Assembly (NCBI GenBank): GCA_031291725.1
Contig: JARLIM010000034.1
Location: 1 to 64,000 of the forward strand
Length of the DNA: 64,000 nucleotides
Direction: 5' to 3'
Source of the DNA: Acetobacteraceae bacterium
GTDB lineage: Bacteria > Pseudomonadota > Alphaproteobacteria > Acetobacterales > Acetobacteraceae
Of this stretch, positions 1 through 8,299 are shown one piece after another. The translations under genes were made by a program, and so were the position numbers. The first letter of the stretch is position 1; each line of letters begins with the position of its first letter. Under the pieces are notes generated by a model that had not been told where the DNA came from, ran no database searches, and was given only the letters and a program-made list of their open reading frames with translations.

Positions 1-2
1 AT

Positions 3-710
3 CCGCTGGAAGGCACCACCCTCACCGCCAAGGGCGGCCCGAACGCCATCGCCACCGTGGCGCTGGCCGAACGCGGCGGCTTCCTGCACGCCCCCGACAT
101 CTACATGGACAAGATCGCCGTCGGTGGCGGCCTGCCGGAAGGCTTGGTCGATATCGACGCCTCGGTCGGGGAAAACCTGCGCAATTTGGCCCGCGCCAAG
201 AAATGCGACGTGTCCGACCTGATGGCCTGCATCCTCGACCGCGACCGCCACAAGGAAATCATCGCCCGATGCCGCGAGGCCGGCGCGCGAATCATGCTGA
301 TCAGCGATGGCGACGTCGCCGGCGTGATCGCCACCGCGACGTCCGACAGCGAGGTGGACATCTATCTCGGCTCCGGCGGCGCGCCAGAAGGCGTGCTCGC
401 CGCCGCCGCGCTGCGCTGCATCGGTGGCCAGATGCAGGGCCGGCTGCTGTATGAGAACGACGAGCAGATCGCCCGCGCCCGCGCCATGGGCATCAACGAC
501 CCGAACCAGAAATACACCATCGCCGAGATGGCCAAGGGCGACGTGATGTTCGCCGCCACCGGCGTCACCTCCGGCGCCATGCTGCGCGGCGTCAAGCGCC
601 TGGGCCACGGCGCGATCACCCATTCGATCGTCATGCGCAGCAAATCCGGCACCGTGCGCTATATCGAAGGGCACCATAACTTCACCAAGAAAACCTGGAC
701 CCCGACCTAA
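3..710 (+). CDS. glpX: Class II fructose-1,6-bisphosphatase GlpX, C-terminal part (5' end outside window)
   Basis: Frame open from base 3: PLEGTTLTAKGGPNAIATVALAERG...YMDKIAVGG...SDGDVAG...GSGGAPEGVLAAAAL; typical GlpX motifs. Confidence 0.93.
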   Translation, partial: PLEGTTLTAKGGPNAIATVALAERGGFLHAPDIYMDKIAVGGGLPEGLVDIDASVGENLRNLARAKKCDVSDLMACILDRDRHKEIIARCREAGARIMLISDGDVAGVIATATSDSEVDIYLGSGGAPEGVLAAAALRCIGGQMQGRLLYENDEQIARARAMGINDPNQKYTIAEMAKGDVMFAATGVTSGAMLRGVKRLGHGAITHSIVMRSKSGTVRYIEGHHNFTKKTWTPT

Positions 711-720
711 GGGCCGAGCG

Positions 721-2490
721 CTGAGCGAGCTCGTCCTCGGCGTCGGCCGCAGCCTCAGCGGCCGGCGCTGGATCTGGCGCACCGGGGAAGACCGCGTCGC
801 CCTCGGCATCGCCCAGCGCCTGGGCCTGCCGGAAATCGTCGGCCGGCTGCTCGCCGCCCGCCAGGTCGGGATCGAGGACGCCGCCGATTTCCTCGACCCC
901 ACCCTGCGCGCTCTGCTGCCCGACCCCTCGGCGCTGACCGACATGGACGCCGCGGCCGAACGCCTGGCCCACGCCGTGCGCCACCACGAAACCGTCGGCG
1001 TGTTCGGCGATTACGACGTCGACGGCGCCGCCAGCTCCGCCCTGATGATCGGCCTGCTGCGCGGCCTCGGCTGCCCGGTCGTCTACCACGTGCCCGACCG
1101 CCTGACCGAGGGCTACGGACCGAACGGCCCGGCCTTGCGCGCGCTGGTAGGGCAGGGGGCCCGCCTGATCGTCTGCGTCGATTGCGGCACGGCGGCGGCC
1201 GACGCCCTGGCCGTGGTGCACAACCAGGCCGACGTGATCGTGCTGGACCACCACAAGATCGAGGGCGCGCCCCCACCGATCCGCGCCACCGTCAATCCCA
1301 ATCGGCTGGACGACAGCTCCGGCCTCGGCACCCTCTGCGCCGCCGCGGTGGCCTTCCTCACCGCCGTCGCGCTCATCCGTACGCTCCGCCGCCAGGGCTT
1401 CTTCCAGACCCGCCGGGAGCCCGACATGCTGGCCCTGCTCGATCTCGTCGCACTCGCCACCGTCTGCGACGTGATGCCGCTCACCGGCCTGAACCGCGCC
1501 CTGGTCACCCAGGGCCTGAAGGTGATGGCCCGGCGCGCCCGCCCCGGCATCGCCGCCCTGCTGGACGTGGCGCAGGCGAAAGACCGTCCCACCGCCTTCA
1601 CCTGCGGCTTCGCCCTCGGCCCGCGCATCAACGCCGCCGGGCGCATCAGCGAGGCCGATCTCGGCGTCCGCCTGCTGCTGTGCGAGGACCCCATCGAGGC
1701 CCGCTCGCTCGCCGCCACGCTGGATGCGGTGAACCGCCAGCGCCAGGAGGTCGAGCTATCCATGCTGGAACTCGCGATGGCCGAAGCCCAACGCCAGTCC
1801 GAAGCCGGCCACCCGGCTTTGCTCGTCGCCGGCGCGGACTGGCATCCCGGTGTCGTCGGCATCGTCGCCGGCCGCATCAAGGAACGCTTCAACCGCCCCG
1901 CCTGCGTCGCCGCCCTCGCCGACGGCATCGCCAAGGGCTCCGGCCGCTCGGTCGGCGGCATTGACCTCGGCGGCGCGGTGATCGCCGCCCGCCAGCACGG
2001 CCTGCTGCTCACCGGCGGCGGCCACGCCATGGCCGCCGGCTTCTCGCTGCGGGCCGACCGGCTTGGGGACTTCCACGCCTTCCTCGACGAACGCCTCGCC
2101 GCCGCCGCCGCCCTGCCCGCCGCCGCCGACCTCGCCGTGGAAGCCACCCTGTCGGTCCCCGGCGCCACCACCGAACTAGCCCGCCAGCTGCAGCACCTCG
2201 CCCCCTTCGGCAACGGCAACGAAGAACCGGTCTTCGTCCTCCCTCGCGCCCGCGTTGTCCGCGCCGAGCGCATCGGCAAGGAGGGCAACACCATCCGCGC
2301 CTTCGTCGAAGGCGAGGGCGGCGGCCCCCGCCTGAAGGCCCTGCTGTTCCGCGCCCGCGAAGGCGCCCTGTCCGACGCCCTGCTAAGCCGTGACGGCCTC
2401 CCCCTGAACCTCGCCGGCCACCTGCGCGCGGAAGAATGGAACGGCCAGACCACCCCCGGCTTCTTCCTCTCCGACGCCGCCCTGGCCTGA
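721..2490 (+). CDS. recJ: Single-stranded-DNA-specific exonuclease RecJ (start uncertain, non-ATG)
   Basis: DHH motif FGDYDVDGAASSALM, VDCGT, VLDHHK, DHHA1-like GGGHAMAAG. Homologous-looking sequence extends upstream of the 943 ATG to about 721 (ELVLGVGRSLSGRRWIWR). Confidence 0.92.
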   Translation: MSELVLGVGRSLSGRRWIWRTGEDRVALGIAQRLGLPEIVGRLLAARQVGIEDAADFLDPTLRALLPDPSALTDMDAAAERLAHAVRHHETVGVFGDYDVDGAASSALMIGLLRGLGCPVVYHVPDRLTEGYGPNGPALRALVGQGARLIVCVDCGTAAADALAVVHNQADVIVLDHHKIEGAPPPIRATVNPNRLDDSSGLGTLCAAAVAFLTAVALIRTLRRQGFFQTRREPDMLALLDLVALATVCDVMPLTGLNRALVTQGLKVMARRARPGIAALLDVAQAKDRPTAFTCGFALGPRINAAGRISEADLGVRLLLCEDPIEARSLAATLDAVNRQRQEVELSMLELAMAEAQRQSEAGHPALLVAGADWHPGVVGIVAGRIKERFNRPACVAALADGIAKGSGRSVGGIDLGGAVIAARQHGLLLTGGGHAMAAGFSLRADRLGDFHAFLDERLAAAAALPAAADLAVEATLSVPGATTELARQLQHLAPFGNGNEEPVFVLPRARVVRAERIGKEGNTIRAFVEGEGGGPRLKALLFRAREGALSDALLSRDGLPLNLAGHLRAEEWNGQTTPGFFLSDAALA

Positions 2491-2551
2491 CACCACCCGG
2501 CCCCAGCGCTTGACCACAAGCCCGTCTTCGGCTACCCAGCGCGACCCTCTT

Positions 2552-2627
2552 GTCCCGTTCGTCTAGAGGCCTAGGACACCGCCCTCTCACGGCGGTAACA
2601 GGGGTTCGAATCCCCTACGGGACGCCA
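2552..2627 (+). tRNA. tRNA-Glu (anticodon CTC), CCA encoded
   Basis: Cloverleaf: acceptor GTCCCGT/ACGGGAC, anticodon stem CCGCC-CTCTCAC-GGCGG, T-arm GGGGTTCGAATCCCC, 3' CCA. Confidence 0.96.
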
Positions 2628-2896
2628 AGGAAGTTCAATTAGTTATCAGGACTTTCGGCTAACGCCGAAAACCGACGTAAGCAGGGCGTAAGCGAGCGCA
2701 AGCCCGGACTTTGCGGTTCAGCGCACCCGCCCGGCACTGCGCGGCATCTTGTTGCTGCTCGCGCGCGTCCGGCAGAGCCTTGGCGGCATCGGCGTGGTCC
2801 GGGCGATAGGGACGACCCCGGCGCTCCACGGGCTCACCGCGGAACCGGAGGCTGCCGCGTTCGCCAAAGGGCCAGCAGCACGGTCCGGGCGAGTGG

Positions 2897-3232
2897 TCAG
2901 GTCGGGGCATCGGTCATCGTTTGAGAAGGTTGGCCTACGAAATATACCTCTCCCTGTCGAGTAACCTCAAATGGGCTCCATCCTAATCTAGCTCGAAGTG
3001 ACGCCTTGGCTTTGACGAAAACTCGCGCTGGGTAGAAGTTAAAGGCGCCAAAACCGGAAATCCTCACGCGAGGAATGCTGCACTGCCTCAAAATACTTGC
3101 CATCGTGCGATCTAATCTAACCCTTGCCTCATGACCTCTGCCTGAGAGCATGAAAGGGCCTTTAGCAGCTTGATGTGCAGCGGCTTTCAGGATCTCTTCT
3201 CGGATAACTTGATATAGGGTCTGCTTGTCCAT
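2897..3232 (-). CDS. Small hypothetical protein, weak HU/IHF-like segment (RVRISGFGAFNFYPAR)
   Basis: 111 aa ORF; only a short stretch resembles the HU beta-arm consensus. Confidence 0.4.
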   Translation of the reverse strand: MDKQTLYQVIREEILKAAAHQAAKGPFMLSGRGHEARVRLDRTMASILRQCSIPRVRISGFGAFNFYPARVFVKAKASLRARLGWSPFEVTRQGEVYFVGQPSQTMTDAPT

Positions 3233-3424
3233 TTGACCCTCATTTCAAACATACACCCCACGTAGCGCAACTGACACGAAGCGGATCGACGATCGCATGT
3301 CCGGCAATGCGGCGCGACCGTCACCAAAGCGCACATTTCCCTCGTATTATACTACCTGTCCCGGTAGTCGGCATCGGTGGACAGCAGGTGCCTCGACAGG
3401 CTGCGACGATCCCTGTTTCCACAT

Positions 3425-3664
3425 TCACTCTTCGCGCTCGGCCGCCGCCCGTGCGATGTGTTCGCTGTAGTTGCATTCGGCCCAGGCAATGGCGTCATCG
3501 AGACTAGCGAATGGTCCCTCATCATTGAACTCCGCGGCGGCCACGAAGTAGGCGCCGGGTATTCCCATTATGAGTATGGAATACTCATCCTTGCCGCCTA
3601 GGCCAGTATAGCTTCTTTCCTCGGGGGAGTCACTCCACCACGCATCGGAGCAGGGCGCCAGCAA
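3425..3664 (-). CDS. Small hypothetical protein
   Basis: 79 aa ORF with balanced, acidic composition unlike GC-shadow ORFs. Confidence 0.35.
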   Translation of the reverse strand: MLAPCSDAWWSDSPEERSYTGLGGKDEYSILIMGIPGAYFVAAAEFNDEGPFASLDDAIAWAECNYSEHIARAAAEREE

Positions 3665-4077
3665 GCAGCGCGAGATAGCCGGCTACGGTGCTCGTTGGCG
3701 TTCAACGCGCCGGGCCAGCGCAAGGATGCGCTGCTGTCGACCGGCTTCAGGAGTTCAGGCTTCTCGGCGCCGATCGCCTCGAACATGACCGCCGGCAATG
3801 GCTGCCGCGTGCCGGCACTGATCCGGTCGAAGCCCAGCGACGCCACGCGCATCCGCGTCGTATCATCTTCCAGGTTACGGACTCGCTGCGCCAACTGCTC
3901 GGCGATGATCGCTGCCACAGCGACCGCAGCCGCGCGCGCTGCCGTCAGCGTATGGTCTGCATTGATAGATCGAGATCCCACGGCTCCGGACGCATCCACA
4001 GCGCGCGGTCTTCGTTTTAAAGCGGCGAGGGACACGGTGCGCGACATCAGAACGCGGCGATGACGGGTGCGGATCAT
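3598..4077 (-). CDS. Hypothetical protein overlapping the end of the cyclase gene
   Basis: Start codon overlaps the cyclase stop (ATGA, 4074-4077), suggesting translational coupling. Confidence 0.35.
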   Translation of the reverse strand: MIRTRHRRVLMSRTVSLAALKRRPRAVDASGAVGSRSINADHTLTAARAAAVAVAAIIAEQLAQRVRNLEDDTTRMRVASLGFDRISAGTRQPLPAVMFEAIGAEKPELLKPVDSSASLRWPGALNANEHRSRLSRAACWRPAPMRGGVTPPRKEAILA

Positions 4078-6032
4078 TCGGCTGGCATTCCAGCACGCTG
4101 CACCCCGTCGAGCAGGTTCGGGTTCGCCGCCAGGGGGGCCAACTTTCTGATCTCAGCCATGCTGTGCAAGCTGGGTGACTTGGCAAGAAATACCCGCAGA
4201 TCAGCGCTCGCTTCCGCTTCGCGTCCGCTGGCGCTCTCGGCTGCAATAAGCGCGAGCCATGAAAACTCACGAGCACGGCCGGTGTCCGGCGGAGCTTCGG
4301 AGGTCGCCAACCTTGCCTGCGAGATAGCCTCGGCGAGCTGGCCAATCGCAACGTCCGCCAACGCGATTTGCGTATCGAACAACCAGACGGGATCAGCGCC
4401 GGCGGCGAGACGTTTCGCCGATCGGAAGCTGTCTAACGCGGCGTTGTGCTGCCCCTGCGCCATCTGGATCATGCCAAGTTCGTAACGTCGCACGGCCTCC
4501 AGTGGCTGCATCTCGATGACTCGACGCTCGGCGGCGGCAGCCTCGTTCCAGTTACCTTGCGCTCGCAATACGATCGACTTGGCTCGCAAGGAATTCAGGC
4601 TGTTCGGGGATATTTCCAGCATCTTGCTCGCCGCCTTCTCGGCAATCGCCAGATCGGAGGCGGGATCGGATGAGTAGCCCAATACCACACGTTCAGCATG
4701 AAATCGCGCCTGACGTTCGAGGCCCTCAAAAAACATAGGATCCAGCGCCAGTGCCCGATCTACCAGTGCGATCCGCTCCTGCACGTGCTCCTTGGTCGGC
4801 GCCCCTAGCGGCGTCGCTAGTGCGATGTTCAGCAAGTCGTGTTTGTCGAGGCTGTCTGGGCGCTCGTGCCGGGCACGCGCGGCCTCCACATCGATTGTGG
4901 CCTGCCAAAGGCTCTCGTAAATGCGCTGAACGATAATGTGCTGGGCCCAGGCATCATCAGGCAAGTCATAGACCTCTCCCCACACCTGCCGGGCAGCAGC
5001 CGCATCAAATAGCTGCGCTGCGGCGATCAGATGACCATCCTGCCGTCGCGCACTACCCATGAGCACAAAATGCACGTCCTGCTCACGACCGATCTGCCGC
5101 AAGTCGAGTGACTTTCCCTGATACGCCGTAGCGGTAATCTCCGGGACCAGTGGAATCGTGTTCCTGGCAATCAGGCCCATGACGTCACGGGTGATACCCG
5201 CAGCAATGTCGTTCTGCGCCGGGTCGCCACTGCTGTTTTCGAAGGGCAGCACGATGATTGACCGACGCCGATCCTGCAGCGAGTTGGCAACAGGAGGAGG
5301 GGACACGACCCGAGCCGTAGTGGTTGCCGGAGCACTCCTATCGCGCAGGGTCCACCAACCACTGAAGGCAAGGATGGCAGCCAAAACGGTCACGCCAGCG
5401 ACCCGCAGACCGGCATTATAGCGGCGCAGCTGCGGCTGAATCTGATCGGGTGGAGGGGTCTGCGGCAACGCATCCTCGGGCAGCGAAGCAATCTCCTTCG
5501 CCGTAAGCCCAAATACGCCGACGGCACGCGCGATGTTCTTAACCGTCTGCTCACCCAGGTCCGCGAAGGCTAACGACAGCTTGTCGCGCACCTGATCGTT
5601 GGCAGAGCGGGAGATGCAGACACCTCCCGGCTCGCATAACGCCTCCAGCCGGGCGGCAACGTTCACACCGTCGCCGAAGATATCGTTGCCGTCGATGATG
5701 ATGTCGCCGACATTGATGCCGATGCGCAAGACGATCTGCCGGTCAACGTGGATACCGGCGTTGAAAGCGAATATTGCACGCTGAATCGCTATGGCACAGG
5801 CGACGGCATCAACAACACTCGGGAACTCAGTCAGCAAACCATCGCCGGTGGCTTTGACGACCCGGCCGTGGTGGCGGGCAATGAACGGGTCGATACGCTC
5901 GCTGCGGTGTTCCTTTAGGGCGGTCAGGGTGCCGACCTCATCAGCTCCCATGAGCCGACTGTAGCCGGCGACGTCAGCCGCCAGGATCGCTGCAAGGCGG
6001 CGCTCGATTCGCGGCACCGTTGTGGTTCCGGG
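4074..6032 (-). CDS. Class III adenylate/guanylate cyclase with C-terminal TPR-like region
   Basis: RRLAAILAADVAGYSRLMGADEVGT...KATGDGLLTEF...IGINVGDIIIDGNDIFGDGVNVAARLE; C-terminal helical repeats. M at 6032 fits the family start. Confidence 0.92.
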   Translation of the reverse strand, partial: PGTTTVPRIERRLAAILAADVAGYSRLMGADEVGTLTALKEHRSERIDPFIARHHGRVVKATGDGLLTEFPSVVDAVACAIAIQRAIFAFNAGIHVDRQIVLRIGINVGDIIIDGNDIFGDGVNVAARLEALCEPGGVCISRSANDQVRDKLSLAFADLGEQTVKNIARAVGVFGLTAKEIASLPEDALPQTPPPDQIQPQLRRYNAGLRVAGVTVLAAILAFSGWWTLRDRSAPATTTARVVSPPPVANSLQDRRRSIIVLPFENSSGDPAQNDIAAGITRDVMGLIARNTIPLVPEITATAYQGKSLDLRQIGREQDVHFVLMGSARRQDGHLIAAAQLFDAAAARQVWGEVYDLPDDAWAQHIIVQRIYESLWQATIDVEAARARHERPDSLDKHDLLNIALATPLGAPTKEHVQERIALVDRALALDPMFFEGLERQARFHAERVVLGYSSDPASDLAIAEKAASKMLEISPNSLNSLRAKSIVLRAQGNWNEAAAAERRVIEMQPLEAVRRYELGMIQMAQGQHNAALDSFRSAKRLAAGADPVWLFDTQIALADVAIGQLAEAISQARLATSEAPPDTGRAREFSWLALIAAESASGREAEASADLRVFLAKSPSLHSMAEIRKLAPLAANPNLLDGVQRAGMPAE

Positions 6033-6412
6033 CATAGACTGTCTGCCCCAATTTATGTCGCCCAAATATTTCATATTCGTGCAGCACGGTCAAACGCCCG
6101 CCACCGGCGTCACCGTGCGTCTCCAAGGCTCCCCGCACCCATAATGCCCTCCAACGGGTGACCAAGAAGTCATCCGGGCGGCATGGACCGACCCGCAGAA
6201 TGATGAGCCGATAGCCGCCAAGGTCGCCGGCCTTTCATAGCGCCGCACCGCCTAGTCCGTTCGGACATTACCGATCCAGATCGGCGCAACTCATTGATTC
6301 GACCGGTTTTAGTAAGATTGGGTGAAGGGTAAGCAACAATTTACTTGACGATTTTAGCAAGCAATTCTTGCATTGTGCTGGCGAGCCTGTCTGTGATGCC
6401 TGGAGATCGGAA

Positions 6413-7438
6413 ATGCCCTTCTCGGCTTTGCTCCGCTGCATCGGCTTAGCGATGGTCGCGGGCGCCGCTTCGCCAGCGTTCGCCTCGCCCTTCTCGGCGG
6501 TATATGTCTTCGGTGACAGTGGTTCTGACGTCGGAAACACGTTCATCGCAAGCGGGGGGTTGAACCCGGCGCCTCCTTATTTCGCCGGCCATTTTTCCAA
6601 TGGCCCAACCTGGGTGGAGGACCTCGCCCAGACTCTCGGCCTTGGCCCGCTGGTCCCCAGCCTCCAGACTATCGGCCTAGGCCCGCCGCTCCCCAGCATC
6701 CAGGGCGGGGTCGATTACGCATTTGGTGGCGCCACCACGGGTCCGGCAGTTCCCGGCCGGGCACCAGGGCCGCCGGACGTCGTTCAACAGGTAGCGCACT
6801 TCTCGGGCCTTCATGCAGGAGTGGCGCCGCCGACCGGTCTCTATGCGGTCGATATCGGAGCCGACGACATCTCCCAGGCCATCACCGACATTCTGGGCGG
6901 CAGTCTGACAGTGACGGAAGCAACCGCTGATCTGGCGGCAGCAGCTCAGGATGCCGCAGGCGCGGTACATACGCTTGCCTTGCAAGGCGCGAAGACCTTC
7001 ATCGTGACGTTGGTATACGATGTCGGGAAAAAGCCGTTCTATATTGGAAGTAACACGACCGCCCTCGCCACCCAGTTCACGCTCTCCTACAACGCGGACC
7101 TGCTTGCCGATATCGACGCCCTCATCCTGAGCGACGGCATTTCGGTGCACTTCGTGGATAACTTCGCGCTGACCGACGCCGAGGTGAACGATCCGGCCGG
7201 GTTCGACTTTACCGACGTGACCGACCCCTGCTACGTCGGCCGGCAGACCGGTGGAGGAACGGTCTGCGCGGACCCGAACAGCTTCCTGTGGTGGGATCAG
7301 ACCCACTTGACCGAACACGGAAACCAAGTCTTGGCAGCGCTGGCGCTGGATGCGATCCCGGAGCCGGAGATGATGCCAGGGTTTGTGGCAGGGGGGCTCC
7401 TTCTGATCTTGCTCCGGGGAAGGAAGCGGAATCGATAA
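6413..7438 (+). CDS. SGNH/GDSL-family esterase with signal peptide and PEP-CTERM-like C-terminus
   Basis: Signal peptide MPFSALLRCIGLAMVAGAASPAFAS; VFGDSGSDVGN block; WWDQTHLTEHGNQVLA; C-term IPEP-hydrophobic-RGRKRNR. Confidence 0.85.
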   Translation: MPFSALLRCIGLAMVAGAASPAFASPFSAVYVFGDSGSDVGNTFIASGGLNPAPPYFAGHFSNGPTWVEDLAQTLGLGPLVPSLQTIGLGPPLPSIQGGVDYAFGGATTGPAVPGRAPGPPDVVQQVAHFSGLHAGVAPPTGLYAVDIGADDISQAITDILGGSLTVTEATADLAAAAQDAAGAVHTLALQGAKTFIVTLVYDVGKKPFYIGSNTTALATQFTLSYNADLLADIDALILSDGISVHFVDNFALTDAEVNDPAGFDFTDVTDPCYVGRQTGGGTVCADPNSFLWWDQTHLTEHGNQVLAALALDAIPEPEMMPGFVAGGLLLILLRGRKRNR

Positions 7439-7535
7439 TCCGCCAAAGCCTGCGCCAAAGCCGGACGGTCGTTGTCCTCGCCCGACCCCACCTTCTTGTA
7501 TTCGGCGGCGACGATGCCGCCCTGCTTGGCCCTAC
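7426..7535 (-). pseudogene. Fragment resembling the N-terminal domain of a serine recombinase/resolvase
   Basis: Minus frame: AKQGGIVAAEYKKVGSGEDNDRPALAQALADYR, resembling ...VxEYxEVESGxxNDRPxLAxAL... of serine recombinases; preceded by a stop and truncated. Confidence 0.45.
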
Positions 7536-7710
7536 TCGCAGGAGATCAGCTTCGAATCATCGAGCGACGGGAACGCCGTAACGAAAAATTCGGTTCCGGT
7601 CCCGCGCGTCGCTGCGTCAGCCTTCCAATGGGCACTCCGCGACGCGCGGGGCCCTCCTAAGGACTACCGGCACAAGCCGTCAGCCAGACACGCCCAGGCC
7701 GTTGGTCCGT

Positions 7711-7754
7711 GATGCATTTTCTCTCCGGCGCGCCGATGCATTTTTGCTCCGGCG
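7711..7754. repeat. Two direct repeats GATGCATTTT(N6)CGGCG, possible IS-end remnant
   Basis: gatgcattttctctccggcg (7711-7730) and gatgcatttttgctccggcg (7735-7754). Confidence 0.55.
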
Positions 7755-7784
7755 TTGACACGCGTAGGCTGTAAACGTGTTCAC

Positions 7785-7944
7785 TTTTCTGGGGGAAGGT
7801 CAAAGACCCGATGGCAAGCAGCCATATCCAGAGCGAAACTGCCACAATCGACCAGAGCCCTGCTGCGGGAAAGAACGGCCGGAAGCCCAGGCTCCAGACC
7901 GGCAAGGTAGGCCTTCTGGTGCTGCCGGCGCGGACGGTCATCAT
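7785..7944 (-). pseudogene. nnrS: Truncated NnrS N-terminus
   Basis: MMTVRAGSTRRPTLPVWSLGFRPFFPAAGLWSIVAVSLWIWLLAIGSLTFPQ matches the NnrS LGFRPFF N-terminal signature; homology ends at about 7790. Confidence 0.65.
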
Positions 7945-8005
7945 GCGCGACCGATCGCTGACCAGCGCCTCTGCGTCTCCCGAATTGCAACCGACAGAAG
8001 GCTGG

Positions 8006-8299
8006 TCACAGCGGGTTGCTCTCCGGCGGTCCGACGATATCCTGGAACTCGGGATGCCGCTTTATGAATCCGGCGATAAATGGGCATTCCGGGGCCACCA
8101 GCAGCCCCTGGCGTCGGATCTGTTCCAAAGTCGAGCGGGCCAGAGCCGTACCCACGCCCTTTCCCTCGAGGGCGGCAGGTACCAACGTGTGTAGCAGGAC
8201 GATCCGGTTTCCTTTCCGCTCGTAGGTCACGTAGGCGGTCCAGTTGTCGACCACCAGTTCGTAGCGGTGATGGGCGACGTTGTTGCTCGCCTCCCTCAT
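8006..8299 (-). CDS. GNAT-like N-acetyltransferase (YjdJ type)
   Basis: 97 aa; LLHTLVPAALEGKGVGTALARSTLEQIRRQGLLVAPECPFIAGFIKRHPEF. Confidence 0.85.
   Translation of the reverse strand: MREASNNVAHHRYELVVDNWTAYVTYERKGNRIVLLHTLVPAALEGKGVGTALARSTLEQIRRQGLLVAPECPFIAGFIKRHPEFQDIVGPPESNPL

Noticed and set aside
1113-2519. 468-aa minus-strand ORF antisense to recJ
   Set aside because: Low-complexity Arg/Ser/Ala-rich translation typical of GC-rich shadow frames; recJ is clearly the coding strand.
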